DNA of 64,000 nucleotides from NCBI RefSeq assembly GCF_000372525.1, contig NZ_AQUR01000085.1:1-64000 (forward strand). The letters run 5' to 3'. The notes under the pieces are model-generated. The model did not search any database. It was not told the DNA's origin and was given only the letters and a program-made list of their open reading frames with translations. This stretch comes from Cupriavidus neocaledonicus (GTDB lineage Bacteria; Pseudomonadota; Gammaproteobacteria; Burkholderiales; Burkholderiaceae). Positions 23,859 through 31,704 of this stretch are shown one piece after another; position 1 is the first letter of the stretch, and every line of letters starts with the position of its first letter. The position numbers and the translations under genes were made by a program.

Positions 23859-24335
23859 TCAGGACAGTTCCTTCGGCAGCTTGCCGCCGTTGGCGGCCAG
23901 CTCCTGCATCAGGCGCTTGTGCAGCCACACGTTCATCGCCGCGGAATCGTTCATGTCGCCGGTGTAGTGCAGCTCGCGCGCCAGTTCCTTGCGGTGTTCC
24001 AGGCTGCTGTCGATGCCGAGCGCCTTCATCGTATCGACGATGGAGGTGCGCCAGTTCAGCGTCTGCCCGCTCTGCTGCGCCATCCGGTCCATGATGGCCT
24101 CGACATCGACGCCCGACAGCGGCGTCGCTTGCGCGCCGGCCGGCGCGCCGGCGGTGCCCTGGACGTTGCCCGCGGGCGCCGCGCCGGTACCGGCGGTTGG
24201 CGCGGTGCCGGCCGGCGCGCCCGCTGAAGTCGGCGTTCCGGCCGCGGGTGGCGTGCCGGTGGTGCTCGCCGTGGTGGTGGCCGCGGGCTTGTCCTTGCCC
24301 AGCAGCTTGTTGAGGATGTCCTTGAAGATGCTCAT
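23859..24335 (-). CDS. DUF3597 domain protein
   Basis: The ATG at 24335 has GGAGGCCCGCC before it and gives 158 residues. The N-terminus MSIFKDILNKLLGKDK and the C-terminal half (VDVEAIMDRMAQQSGQTLNW, ALGIDSSLEHRKELARELHY, then DMNDSAAMNVWLHKRLMQEL) are typical of DUF3597. Between them (about 20-70) is a low-complexity Ala/Gly/Thr/Pro linker. The N-terminal helix could associate with membranes. The function of the family is unknown; some members are described as LysM-like or stress-related. It is convergent with the thioredoxin gene, 43 bases apart. Confidence 0.8.
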   Translation of the reverse strand: MSIFKDILNKLLGKDKPAATTTASTTGTPPAAGTPTSAGAPAGTAPTAGTGAAPAGNVQGTAGAPAGAQATPLSGVDVEAIMDRMAQQSGQTLNWRTSIVDTMKALGIDSSLEHRKELARELHYTGDMNDSAAMNVWLHKRLMQELAANGGKLPKELS

Positions 24336-24678
24336 GGCGGGCCTCCTGAAGGGTGGATCGTGGCAGCAAGCCCTTGCAGGTTCCGGGCCACCGTCGCGGC
24401 GCGTTGCCGCAGCGCCTGTAAGCCCCACCGTTTGTAAATGGTGCGTGTAGCGCGTCCGGCTTCCGCGCCGGCAGCGCCGGCGTGGCACGCCTCTTCCTGT
24501 GCGGCGCAGACATGCGCGCCCCGGGCTCGATGAATCGGTAGTTTCCCCACTCTTCCTGCATGGCCCGGCAGCGTCTATGATGCGGGCTTGTTGGTTCAAT
24601 AAAGAAACAGATGTTCAAATATGAACACACAACAGTCGCGCTAGTTAAAGACTCGGCGTGGCCCAGGGAGGAGACATC
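24336..24678. other. Intergenic region upstream of the porin gene
   Basis: No gene is supported in these 343 bases. The right half is AT-rich and contains the palindrome at 24612-24627 and the presumed porin promoter; the left half carries the DUF3597 promoter. Confidence 0.45.
24612..24627. promoter_or_regulatory. Palindromic operator candidate upstream of porin
   Basis: TGTTCA-AATA-TGAACA is a perfect inverted repeat with a 4-base AT centre, 51 bases before the porin ATG. A related partial motif GTTCAATAAAGAAAC lies just upstream (about 24594-24608), so two regulator sites in tandem are possible. The regulator is not identifiable. Confidence 0.4.
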
Positions 24679-25770
24679 ATGAAATTCCGCATCGTCGCGG
24701 CCGCGCTGGCTGCTGCCATGCCGCTGTTGGCGGCAGCGCAGTCGGTGACCCTGTACGGCGTCGTCGATACTGGCGTGGAATACCTGAACCACGTCGGCGC
24801 GGCGGGCCAGGCCCTGGTGCGCCAGCCGTCGTTGGCGGCGACCGTGCCGTCACGCTGGGGCTTGCGCGGCACCGAGGATCTCGGCAACGGGCTCAAGAGC
24901 GTGTTCGTGCTGGAATCCGGGTTTGCGCCGGACTCGGGCGTTCCGAACCAGGGCGCGCGCCTGTTCGGCCGCCAGGCCTTCGTCGGGCTGAGCGGCCCGT
25001 GGGGACAGGTCGGGTTGGGGCGCCAGTACACCATGTTGTTCTGGGCCAGGCTCGATACCGACATCCTGACCTCCAACGTCTACGGCGTCGGCTCGATCGA
25101 CAGCTATATCCCCAACACGCGCGCCGACAACGCGGTGTCGTACAAGGGCAAGTTCGGCGGCGTCACGGTCGGCGCGACGTACAGCCTGGGCCGCGATGCC
25201 GTCAACGCCGGCCCCGGACCGGCCGGCACCAACTGCGCGGGCGAGAATCCCGCGGATGCGCGCGCCTGCCGCGAATGGTCGGCCATGCTGATGTACGAGA
25301 CCGACCGGTGGGGCGTGAGCGCCGCCTACGATTCCCTGCGCGGCGGCGCCGGCGCCTTTGGCGGCCTGACCCGCAGCAGCCTGAAAGACGATCGCTTATC
25401 GCTGGGCGGCTACCTGCTGCTGCAGCGGACCAAGCTGGGCCTGGGCCTGCTGTCGCGCAACAACCAGGCGAGCGCCACCCCGCGCAGCGATCTGTGGTTC
25501 GCGGGCGTCTCGCATGACATCACGCCCGCGTTCAACCTCGCCGGCGAAATCTATTACCTGCGCTACCGCCACAGCGCGAACGGAGCCTGGCTTGGCGCGA
25601 TCCGCGGCACCTATGCGTTCTCGAAGCGCACCTCGGTCTATGCCACCGCAGGCTATCTCGACAATCGCGGCCAGTCGGCGCTGTCGGTCAGCGGCGGCAG
25701 CCCGGGCGGCAATCCGGCGCCAGGCGGGAACCAGGCCGGCGTCATGCTTGGCATCAAGCAGATCTTCTGA
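24679..25770 (+). CDS. Gram-negative porin
   Basis: This 363-residue outer-membrane protein starts at 24679 after AGGGAGGAGACATC. A signal peptide MKFRIVAAALAAAMPLLAAAQ is followed by SVTLYGVVDTGVEYL, the hallmark first strand of Burkholderiales trimeric porins. RWGLRGTEDLGNGLKSVFVLE, GRQAFVGLSGPWGQVGLGRQY and YKGKFGGVTVGATYSLG continue the 16-strand pattern, and the protein ends in a Phe (GIKQIF), the usual Bam recognition residue. It is followed 32 bases later by an exported hydrolase, which may share the transcript. Confidence 0.9.
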   Translation: MKFRIVAAALAAAMPLLAAAQSVTLYGVVDTGVEYLNHVGAAGQALVRQPSLAATVPSRWGLRGTEDLGNGLKSVFVLESGFAPDSGVPNQGARLFGRQAFVGLSGPWGQVGLGRQYTMLFWARLDTDILTSNVYGVGSIDSYIPNTRADNAVSYKGKFGGVTVGATYSLGRDAVNAGPGPAGTNCAGENPADARACREWSAMLMYETDRWGVSAAYDSLRGGAGAFGGLTRSSLKDDRLSLGGYLLLQRTKLGLGLLSRNNQASATPRSDLWFAGVSHDITPAFNLAGEIYYLRYRHSANGAWLGAIRGTYAFSKRTSVYATAGYLDNRGQSALSVSGGSPGGNPAPGGNQAGVMLGIKQIF

Positions 25771-25802
25771 GCCGTTGCAGTCTTCTTTCACGAGGTAGAA
25801 CG

Positions 25803-26858
25803 ATGAAATCCTCCAGCTTGCTGTCGGCGCTGACCGGCATCATCCTGACCTGCGCCTCGGCGCTTTCGGCCGCGGCGCCCGCTGCGGCACCGGCGGCTGG
25901 CACTGCCAGTGCCACGGTCACTACCACCGCGGCTTCCGCCCGCGCAGGCGGCACCGATCGCACCGATCATTTCCGCGTGACGCTGCTGGGCACGGGCACG
26001 CCAGTGCCGTCGCCGGCCCGCGCCGGCTACAGCACGCTGGTGGAGGCCGGTGGCCAGAAACTGGTGTTCGATTTCGGCCGCAACGTATCGGTGCGCCTGT
26101 GGCAGCTGCGCATTCCGCTGGGCAGCGTCGATGCGCACTTCCTCACGCACTTCCATTCCGACCACCTGGTGGGCCTGCCCGACCTGTGGCTGACCGGCTG
26201 GCTGCGCCCGCCCTATGGCCGCCGCGACCGGCCCATGGCGCTGTACGGCCCGGCGGGCACGCGCGCGCTGGCGGAGGGCCTGCGTCAGGCCTTTGCCGCA
26301 GATATCGCGATCCGGCACAAGGACGAGGGCAGCGCGCTCACCGGCATCACCATCGATGCGCACGACGTCGCACCCGGCGTCGTCTATGAGAAGGACGGCG
26401 TGCGCGTGACCGCCTTCGAGAACGACCATGGCGACCACATCCGGCCGTCGTACGGCTACCGCATCGACTATCGCGGCCGTTCGGTGGTGCTGTCGGGCGA
26501 TACCCGCTTCAGCCCCGCCGTGGTGGCGCAGGCCAGGAACGCGGACGTGCTGGTGCATTGCGTCACGCTGATCCCGGACGCACTGCTTGCTTCCAACCCT
26601 GCGTACCGCGCCATCTACGACCACCTGTCGTCGCCCGAGGACGCCGCGCGCGTGTTCCAGGCCGCGGCGCCGAAACTGGCGGTGTTCAGCCACATCGGCC
26701 TGAACGGCGATGCCACCGTCGGGCAGATCGTCGAGCGGGTCCGCAAGACCTATGCCGGTGAATTGCTGGTTGGCGAAGACCTGACCCGCATGGACATCAG
26801 CCTGGAGGGCCGCACCGGGACCTCGGGCGGCATCGCGGTGTGGCAGGAACAACCATGA
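25803..26858 (+). CDS. Exported metallo-beta-lactamase-fold hydrolase
   Basis: This 351-residue protein has a signal peptide with a long Ala/Thr-rich spacer, then a metallo-beta-lactamase domain: LLGTGTPVPSPARAGYSTLV, LTHFHSDHLVGLPDLW (zinc-binding HxHxDH), ENDHGDHIRPSYGYRIDY, VVLSGDTRFS and FSHIGL. The GTGTPVP opening and overall layout resemble the RNase Z/arylsulfatase-like group, but export to the periplasm argues for a small-molecule ester or sulfate substrate. It starts 32 bases after the porin stop with AGGTAGAACG ahead, suggesting porin and hydrolase cooperate in nutrient uptake. The substrate is not predictable. Confidence 0.85.
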   Translation: MKSSSLLSALTGIILTCASALSAAAPAAAPAAGTASATVTTTAASARAGGTDRTDHFRVTLLGTGTPVPSPARAGYSTLVEAGGQKLVFDFGRNVSVRLWQLRIPLGSVDAHFLTHFHSDHLVGLPDLWLTGWLRPPYGRRDRPMALYGPAGTRALAEGLRQAFAADIAIRHKDEGSALTGITIDAHDVAPGVVYEKDGVRVTAFENDHGDHIRPSYGYRIDYRGRSVVLSGDTRFSPAVVAQARNADVLVHCVTLIPDALLASNPAYRAIYDHLSSPEDAARVFQAAAPKLAVFSHIGLNGDATVGQIVERVRKTYAGELLVGEDLTRMDISLEGRTGTSGGIAVWQEQP

Positions 26859-26882
26859 GCCGCCCGGCGGCGCAGGCCGATT

Positions 26883-27872
26883 TCAGTCGGGCTTGATCCC
26901 GGCGCGCGCAATGATCGGCCGCCAGCGCTGCTGCTCCTGCGCGATGAAGCGCGAGAATTCCGCCGGCGTGCCGCCTACCACGATGGCCGCGTCAGCGCCC
27001 AGGCGCTCGACCGAGCTCTGGCTCTTCACGGCTTTCATGGTGGCGTCGGCCAGCTTGTCGGCGGCGGCCTGCGGCAGCGATGCCGGCGCCAGCAGGCCGT
27101 ACCACTGCGTCATCTCGAAGCCGGGATAGCCTTGCTCGGCCACCGTGGGCACGTCGGGCAACTGCGCGATGCGCTGGGTCGTGCCGGTGGCGATGCAGCG
27201 CACCTTGCCGGCCTTGATGAACTGCAGGATCGCCGGCGCACCCACCGCGGCGGCGTCGAGCCGGCCGGACAGCAGGTCGGTGATCTGCGGGCCGCTGCCG
27301 CGGTATGGCACGTGGGTGATGAAGGTGCCGGTGGCGGCCTTCAGGTATTCGAAGGCCAGGTGGCCGGCACTGCCGTTGCCGGCCGATCCATAGTTGAGCT
27401 TGCCGGGCTTGCTCTTGGCGAGGGCCACGAATTCCTTCAGGTTCTTCGCGGGCACGTCGGGATGGACCACGTACAGGCTCGGTACCTTGGACAGCAGCGA
27501 GATCGCGCGGAAGTCCTTGACCGGGTCATACGGCAGCTTCGGGAAGATGAAGGGATTGACCGCCAGCGTGCCGATATGGCCGAGGATCAGCGTGTGGTTG
27601 TCGTCGGCGCGCGCGACTTCGCCCATCGCGATATTGCCGGCGGCGCCCGGCTTGTTCTCGACGAACACGGACACGCCGAGCAGCTTGGTCAGCTCCGCCG
27701 CGGTCGAGCGCGCGACGATCTCTGAGCTGCCGCCCGGCGCGAACGGCACCACCAGCCGGATGGGCTTGGCCGGCCAGGCCTGGGCGCGGGCGAGCGTGGG
27801 CGCCAGCGCGCATGCGCCCAGCGCGGCGCTGGCCTTGAGCAGTTGGCGGCGAATGGGATTGGCTGCGGTCAT
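26883..27872 (-). CDS. TctC/Bug-type receptor protein
   Basis: The ATG at 27872 has AGGAGACAACAGC before it and gives 329 residues. The N-terminus (IRRQLLKASAALGACALAPTLARAQA) is a Tat-like or Sec signal, followed by WPAKPIRLVVPFAPGGSSEIV, VFVENKPGAAGNIAMGEVA, NYGSAGNGSAGHLAFEYL, FITHVPYRGSGPQITDLLSG and VPTVAEQGYPGFE, all standard for Bug receptors. No TctAB genes accompany it. It is encoded directly after another Bug gene in the same direction (58 bases), so the two and the GntR gene may form one unit. The ligand is unknown. Confidence 0.9.
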   Translation of the reverse strand: MTAANPIRRQLLKASAALGACALAPTLARAQAWPAKPIRLVVPFAPGGSSEIVARSTAAELTKLLGVSVFVENKPGAAGNIAMGEVARADDNHTLILGHIGTLAVNPFIFPKLPYDPVKDFRAISLLSKVPSLYVVHPDVPAKNLKEFVALAKSKPGKLNYGSAGNGSAGHLAFEYLKAATGTFITHVPYRGSGPQITDLLSGRLDAAAVGAPAILQFIKAGKVRCIATGTTQRIAQLPDVPTVAEQGYPGFEMTQWYGLLAPASLPQAAADKLADATMKAVKSQSSVERLGADAAIVVGGTPAEFSRFIAQEQQRWRPIIARAGIKPD

Positions 27873-27930
27873 GCTGTTGTCTCCTGGGGTTGCGGTAGCC
27901 GGGCCGCGAAGCGGCAAGGTGGCTGCGTTG

Positions 27931-28923
27931 TTATTCGGGCCGGATGTTGCCGTCGCGGATGACCTTGGCCCATAGCCGCGCCTTCGCGTCGATGAACTGT
28001 CGCGCCTGCGCCGGGGGTGCTGCCACCACCTCGCCACCCAGCTCGGCCACGCGTTGCCGGATCTCCGCGCTGGTCATCACCTTCTGCAGCGCGTCGGCAA
28101 GCTTCGCGGCGATCGGCTCCGGGGTCGCGGCGGGGAGGAAGGCCGCGTTCCATTCATACACTTCGTAGCTGGCCACGCCGGCTTCCTGCATGGTCGGCAC
28201 CGCGGGCAGCGCCGGGGTGCGGGCGCGGCTGGTCACGGCCAGTGGCTTGATCTTGCCGGCCTGGATGTGCTGCAGGCTGGAGGCCACGTTGGCAAAGAAC
28301 AGCGGCACCTGTCCGGCGATGACATCGGTCATGGCCGGGCCGCCGCCCTTGTAGGGCACGTGCAGCAGGTCGACGCCGGCGCGCTGCTCGAACAGCACGC
28401 CGGCCAGATGCTGCGCCGAGCCGTTGCCCGAAGACGCGAAGGCAACCGAGCCCGGCTTCTGCCTGGCCATGGCGACGACATCGCTGACCTTGCCCGCCGG
28501 AAAGCCGGCGGTGGCGACCAGTACATTGGGATAGCGCGCCAGCACGCCGACCGGCCGGAACGCCTTGTCCGGATCGTAGGGCAGGCGCGGATAGAGGCTG
28601 GGATTCACGGCATAGGACGAGGCATCGACCATCAGCGTGTAGCCGTCGGGCGCGGCCTTGGCGACATAGGCCGCGCCGATCTGCCCGCCGGCACCCGGCC
28701 GGTTCTCGACCACCACGCTCTGCCCCAGCTCGCGCCCCAGGCCGGGCGCGATCAGCCGTGCCATCAGGTCGGCGCCGCCGCCCGGCGGATAGGTCACCAC
28801 GATGGTGATGGGGCGCGCCGGCCACGCCGCGGCGTTGTCGGTGGCCTGCGCCGGTGTGGCGATGGCGCTCAGGGCGGTGGCCGCGGCGGTGATCGCGGCG
28901 GCGATCGCGTGGCGTGCGTGCAT
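27931..28923 (-). CDS. TctC/Bug-type receptor protein
   Basis: The ATG at 28923 follows AAGGAGACAGACCC. The 330-residue product has an Ala-rich signal peptide, then WPARPITIVVTYPPGGGADLMARLIAPGL, VVVENRPGAGGQIGAAYVAK, AFASSGNGSAQHLAG, LLHVPYKGGGPAMTD and VPTMQEAGVASYEVYEWNA. It is only moderately similar to the Bug receptor encoded next to it, so the two probably bind different ligands. The GntR regulator gene lies 35 bases upstream in the same direction and is likely co-transcribed. Confidence 0.9.
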   Translation of the reverse strand: MHARHAIAAAITAAATALSAIATPAQATDNAAAWPARPITIVVTYPPGGGADLMARLIAPGLGRELGQSVVVENRPGAGGQIGAAYVAKAAPDGYTLMVDASSYAVNPSLYPRLPYDPDKAFRPVGVLARYPNVLVATAGFPAGKVSDVVAMARQKPGSVAFASSGNGSAQHLAGVLFEQRAGVDLLHVPYKGGGPAMTDVIAGQVPLFFANVASSLQHIQAGKIKPLAVTSRARTPALPAVPTMQEAGVASYEVYEWNAAFLPAATPEPIAAKLADALQKVMTSAEIRQRVAELGGEVVAAPPAQARQFIDAKARLWAKVIRDGNIRPE

Positions 28924-28958
28924 GGGTCTGTCTCCTTGGCGACGGTCCATAACGGTGC

Positions 28959-29708
28959 TCAGCGGACGTCGGCGGTATAGCGAAAGGCAAAGGCGTCGCC
29001 GCGCGTCAGCCGGTATTCGACGCAGTGGCCGGCCAGGTCGAAGGCGTGGCGCGTGACCACCGCGCAGGGATGCGCATCGGGCAGCGTCAGCAAAGCCGCC
29101 TCGTCCGCCGCCAGCGTGCGGAAGGTCACCTCGTCGACGGCACGATGGACCGTGACGCCGCAGGTGCTGCCCAGCAGCGGGTAGAGCAGATCGCCCCACT
29201 GCGCCGGCGGCAGCTGCTGCAGCGCTTCGCAGCGCGGCAGCGGCAGCCAGATCGATTCCAGCAGCCGCGGCGTCTGATCCAGCCAGCGGCGGCGCGAGAT
29301 CGCGAGCCCGCGCGCGCCGCTGTCCAGCCCGAAACGGCCCGCCATGGCCTTGTCCAGCCGGACCGCGCGGCATGACAGGATCTCCGAGCGGGGCACCACG
29401 GGCGCGCCATCGGCGCCGCCGAAGCGAAAGAAGCGCATCAGGCTCGCGCCGCTCAGCCCCTTGCGCACGAACGTGCCCTTGCCTTGCACGCGCTCGAGCA
29501 GGCCCTGCTGGACCAGCACGGCGATGGCCTGGCGGATGGTGCCGAGCGCGATGCCGAACTCCCTGGCGAGCGCGCCTTCGGCCGGAATGGCACTGCCGGG
29601 TGTCCAGGCGCCGGAAACGATCCTGTCCTGCAGTGCCGCCGCGATCTGGCCGTAGCGGCTCAGCCCCGCGGTGGCGGTGGCGGTCGGGAGCGGTGCGTTG
29701 TCTGGCAT
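28959..29708 (-). CDS. GntR-family (HutC/UTRA type) transcriptional regulator
   Basis: This 249-residue regulator has an N-terminal winged helix (about residues 15-85: YGQIAAALQDRIVSGAWTPGS, EGALAREFGIALGTIRQAIAVL, GLLERVQGKGTFV) and a C-terminal UTRA ligand domain (about 95-245) ending in CAVVTRHAFDLAGHCVEYRLTRGDAFAFRY. HutC-type GntR proteins are usually repressors relieved by a small metabolite. It is divergent from an amidohydrolase gene with a perfect 14-bp palindrome between, and is followed by two Bug receptor genes, so it probably controls uptake and breakdown of one compound. Confidence 0.9.
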   Translation of the reverse strand: MPDNAPLPTATATAGLSRYGQIAAALQDRIVSGAWTPGSAIPAEGALAREFGIALGTIRQAIAVLVQQGLLERVQGKGTFVRKGLSGASLMRFFRFGGADGAPVVPRSEILSCRAVRLDKAMAGRFGLDSGARGLAISRRRWLDQTPRLLESIWLPLPRCEALQQLPPAQWGDLLYPLLGSTCGVTVHRAVDEVTFRTLAADEAALLTLPDAHPCAVVTRHAFDLAGHCVEYRLTRGDAFAFRYTADVR

Positions 29709-29741
29709 GCCGGAGCCGTGCTAAATTGATTGAATGCTGAT

Positions 29742-29755
29742 GTCCTCTAGAGGAC
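29742..29755. promoter_or_regulatory. GntR operator candidate
   Basis: GTCCTCTAGAGGAC is a perfect 14-bp palindrome in the 109-base gap between the GntR regulator and the divergent amidohydrolase. It overlaps the region where both promoters must lie, the usual position for an autoregulatory GntR site. Confidence 0.55.
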
Positions 29756-29817
29756 TAGAATACTGACGCGGGTCTGGATGCCATATCCGGATATACCCGC
29801 CCCACGGAGGCTTGATG

Positions 29818-30663
29818 ATGAGCAGGCGCGCTTTGCCGCTGGTGGATACCCATTTCCACGTCTTCGATACCGGCGTGGCTACGGCTTCGGCGCGCTACCG
29901 GCCGGCCTATGCCGCCGGGCTGGATGACTGGCAGGCGGCCATCGGCAAGCTCGGCGGCCAGGGCGACCTGTATGGGGTGGTGGTGCAGACCAGCTTTCTC
30001 GGCACCGACAATACCGCGCTGCTGGCCGCGCTGCGGGCGCGGCCCGGCCGCCTGCGCGGCGTGGCGGTGATCGACCCGGCGATCACGGACGCGCAACTGG
30101 CGGCGTTGCAGGCCGCCGGCGTGCGTGGCATCCGCCTGAACCTGTACGGCGATCCCGGCTGGCAACGCGTTGCCACTGCGCCGTGGCGCGCGCTGTTCCA
30201 CAGGATCGCCGCGCTGGACTGGCACGTCGAGCTCCATACCGGTAACGGGCAGGGCGCCACGGTGCTGGCGCAGCTCGATGCGGCGCTTGGCGATGCCGGC
30301 GCGCCGGTCGTGCTTGACCACTTCGGCCGGCCTGGTGTGGCGGGGCTCGCGGACGCCGTCTTCGAAGCCGCCCGGGCCGTGCGCGCGCGCCGCCAGGTAT
30401 GGGTGAAGATCAGTGCGCCCTATCGGCTGCCATCACCGCACGACTGGCAGCTGCTCGCGCAGCGCTGGCGCGACCTCGTCGGCGCTGACCGGCTGCTGTG
30501 GGGCAGCGACTGGCCCTGGACCAACCACGAGGCGCCGCCGCGGCTGGACGAGTGCCGCGAGCTGGCCGCGTGGCAAGGGCAGGATGGTGACGGCGCGGCG
30601 TTGTCCGCCGCGCTGCGCTGGCGCAACGCCGCGGCGCTTTACGGGTTTGCCGTGCCGGCCTAG
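29818..30663 (+). CDS. Metal-dependent amidohydrolase (TIM-barrel, lactonase-like)
   Basis: Three consecutive starts (TTG, ATG, ATG) follow GGAGG at 29806-29810; the ATG at 29818 has the best spacing and gives 281 residues. Motifs LVDTHFHVFDTG (HxH metal site), VAVIDPAI, GIRLNLYG, VELHTGNGQG, VVLDHFGRPG, VWVKISAPYR and LLWGSDWPWTNHE are those of the amidohydrolase-2 family, which hydrolyses lactones such as 2-pyrone-4,6-dicarboxylate or sugar lactones. It is divergent from the GntR gene and shares its control region. Substrate is likely a carboxylated lactone matching the adjacent Bug receptors, but that is inference. Confidence 0.85.
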   Translation: MSRRALPLVDTHFHVFDTGVATASARYRPAYAAGLDDWQAAIGKLGGQGDLYGVVVQTSFLGTDNTALLAALRARPGRLRGVAVIDPAITDAQLAALQAAGVRGIRLNLYGDPGWQRVATAPWRALFHRIAALDWHVELHTGNGQGATVLAQLDAALGDAGAPVVLDHFGRPGVAGLADAVFEAARAVRARRQVWVKISAPYRLPSPHDWQLLAQRWRDLVGADRLLWGSDWPWTNHEAPPRLDECRELAAWQGQDGDGAALSAALRWRNAAALYGFAVPA

Positions 30664-30690
30664 CGTTATCCCGGCGCCGCACGGGGGCAT

Positions 30691-31611
30691 TCAATCCGGC
30701 GCCAGCACCGCCGGCAACGCCGCCATCAGCAGGTCGATCGTCACCCGCAGCTTGTGCGGCAGGAAGCGGTTGCGCGGCCATACCAGGTGCAACGGCGTGC
30801 GGCTGGCCGAGGCCTGCGGCAGCACGCGCGCCAGCTTGCCCTGCTGCAGCGGCGCGCGCACCAGCCACAGCGGCAGGTTGGCCACGCCGGCGCCGCGGAT
30901 CGCGGCCATGGCCAGGGTATCGATGTCGTCGAAGGCGAGACGGTGCGACAGCTCCGGGCGCACCGGATTGCCGTCGGTATCGGCCAGCGACCAGGGTACG
31001 GGCTGGCTGCCGCGCAGGTAGACCAGGCACTGGTGCGACAGCAGTCCGGCAGTGGTGGCCGGCGTGCCATGGCGGCGCAGGTAGTCGGGCGCCGCGCACA
31101 GCACCATGGCCTGCGTGCCGAGCGGCCGTGCCACCAGCGTGTCGCTGTCCGGCAGGCGGCCGCTGCGGATCGCCAGGTCGATGCCGTCGTCGGCAAAGTC
31201 CACCAGCCGGTCGGTGAAATTCCCTTCCAGCCGCAGTTGCGGATGACGCTCCGCCAGTTCCAGCAGCAACGGCGCCACATGATGGCGGCCGAACACCACC
31301 GGCGCGCTCACGCGCACGCGGCCTGCGACGGCGCCGCGCCCGGCTTCCAGCATGTGCTGGGCGGCATCCAGCTCTTCCAGCGCGTGGGCGCAGCGCTCGT
31401 AGAACGCCTGGCCGTCATCGGTCAGCGCCAGGCTGCGCGTGGTGCGCACGAACAGCTGCGCACCGACGCGTGCCTCCAGCCGCGCGATGGCCTTGCCGAT
31501 GGCCGAGCGCGTCAGGCCCAGGCGCGCCGCCGCCTGGGCAAAGCTGCCGGCTTCCGCCGCGGCCACGAAGGCCGTGATGCCGGCCAGCCGGTCATGCGAG
31601 ATTGGTTCCAT
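30691..31611 (-). CDS. LysR-family transcriptional regulator
   Basis: A 306-residue LysR protein: helix-turn-helix at residues 5-65 (LAGITAFVAAAEAGSFAQAAARLGL, SAIGKAIARLEARVGAQLFVRT) and a periplasmic-binding-like effector domain beginning near GRVRVSAPVVFGRHHV. It resembles the large group of LysR proteins that act on a divergent oxidoreductase gene. I chose the ATG at 31611; another in-frame ATG at 31644 would add 11 residues and cannot be excluded because neither has a clear ribosome site. The divergent alcohol dehydrogenase starts 94 bases away and is its likely target. Confidence 0.9.
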   Translation of the reverse strand: MEPISHDRLAGITAFVAAAEAGSFAQAAARLGLTRSAIGKAIARLEARVGAQLFVRTTRSLALTDDGQAFYERCAHALEELDAAQHMLEAGRGAVAGRVRVSAPVVFGRHHVAPLLLELAERHPQLRLEGNFTDRLVDFADDGIDLAIRSGRLPDSDTLVARPLGTQAMVLCAAPDYLRRHGTPATTAGLLSHQCLVYLRGSQPVPWSLADTDGNPVRPELSHRLAFDDIDTLAMAAIRGAGVANLPLWLVRAPLQQGKLARVLPQASASRTPLHLVWPRNRFLPHKLRVTIDLLMAALPAVLAPD

Positions 31612-31704
31612 GGTGGCTACACGGGAAGGAATTCGATTGTCCAATGGATCGGATGGGGAATCAGTATAGTGGGTTCACCGTTTTCTACCCACAGGACTGC
31701 ACCC
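31612..31704. promoter_or_regulatory. Divergent LysR / alcohol dehydrogenase promoter region
   Basis: The 93-base gap contains a -10-like TATAGT (31665-31670) facing the dehydrogenase and a loose dyad CGAT-N10-ATCG (about 31634-31651) of the size bound by LysR dimers. No strong -35 is seen, as is common for activator-dependent promoters. Confidence 0.35.
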
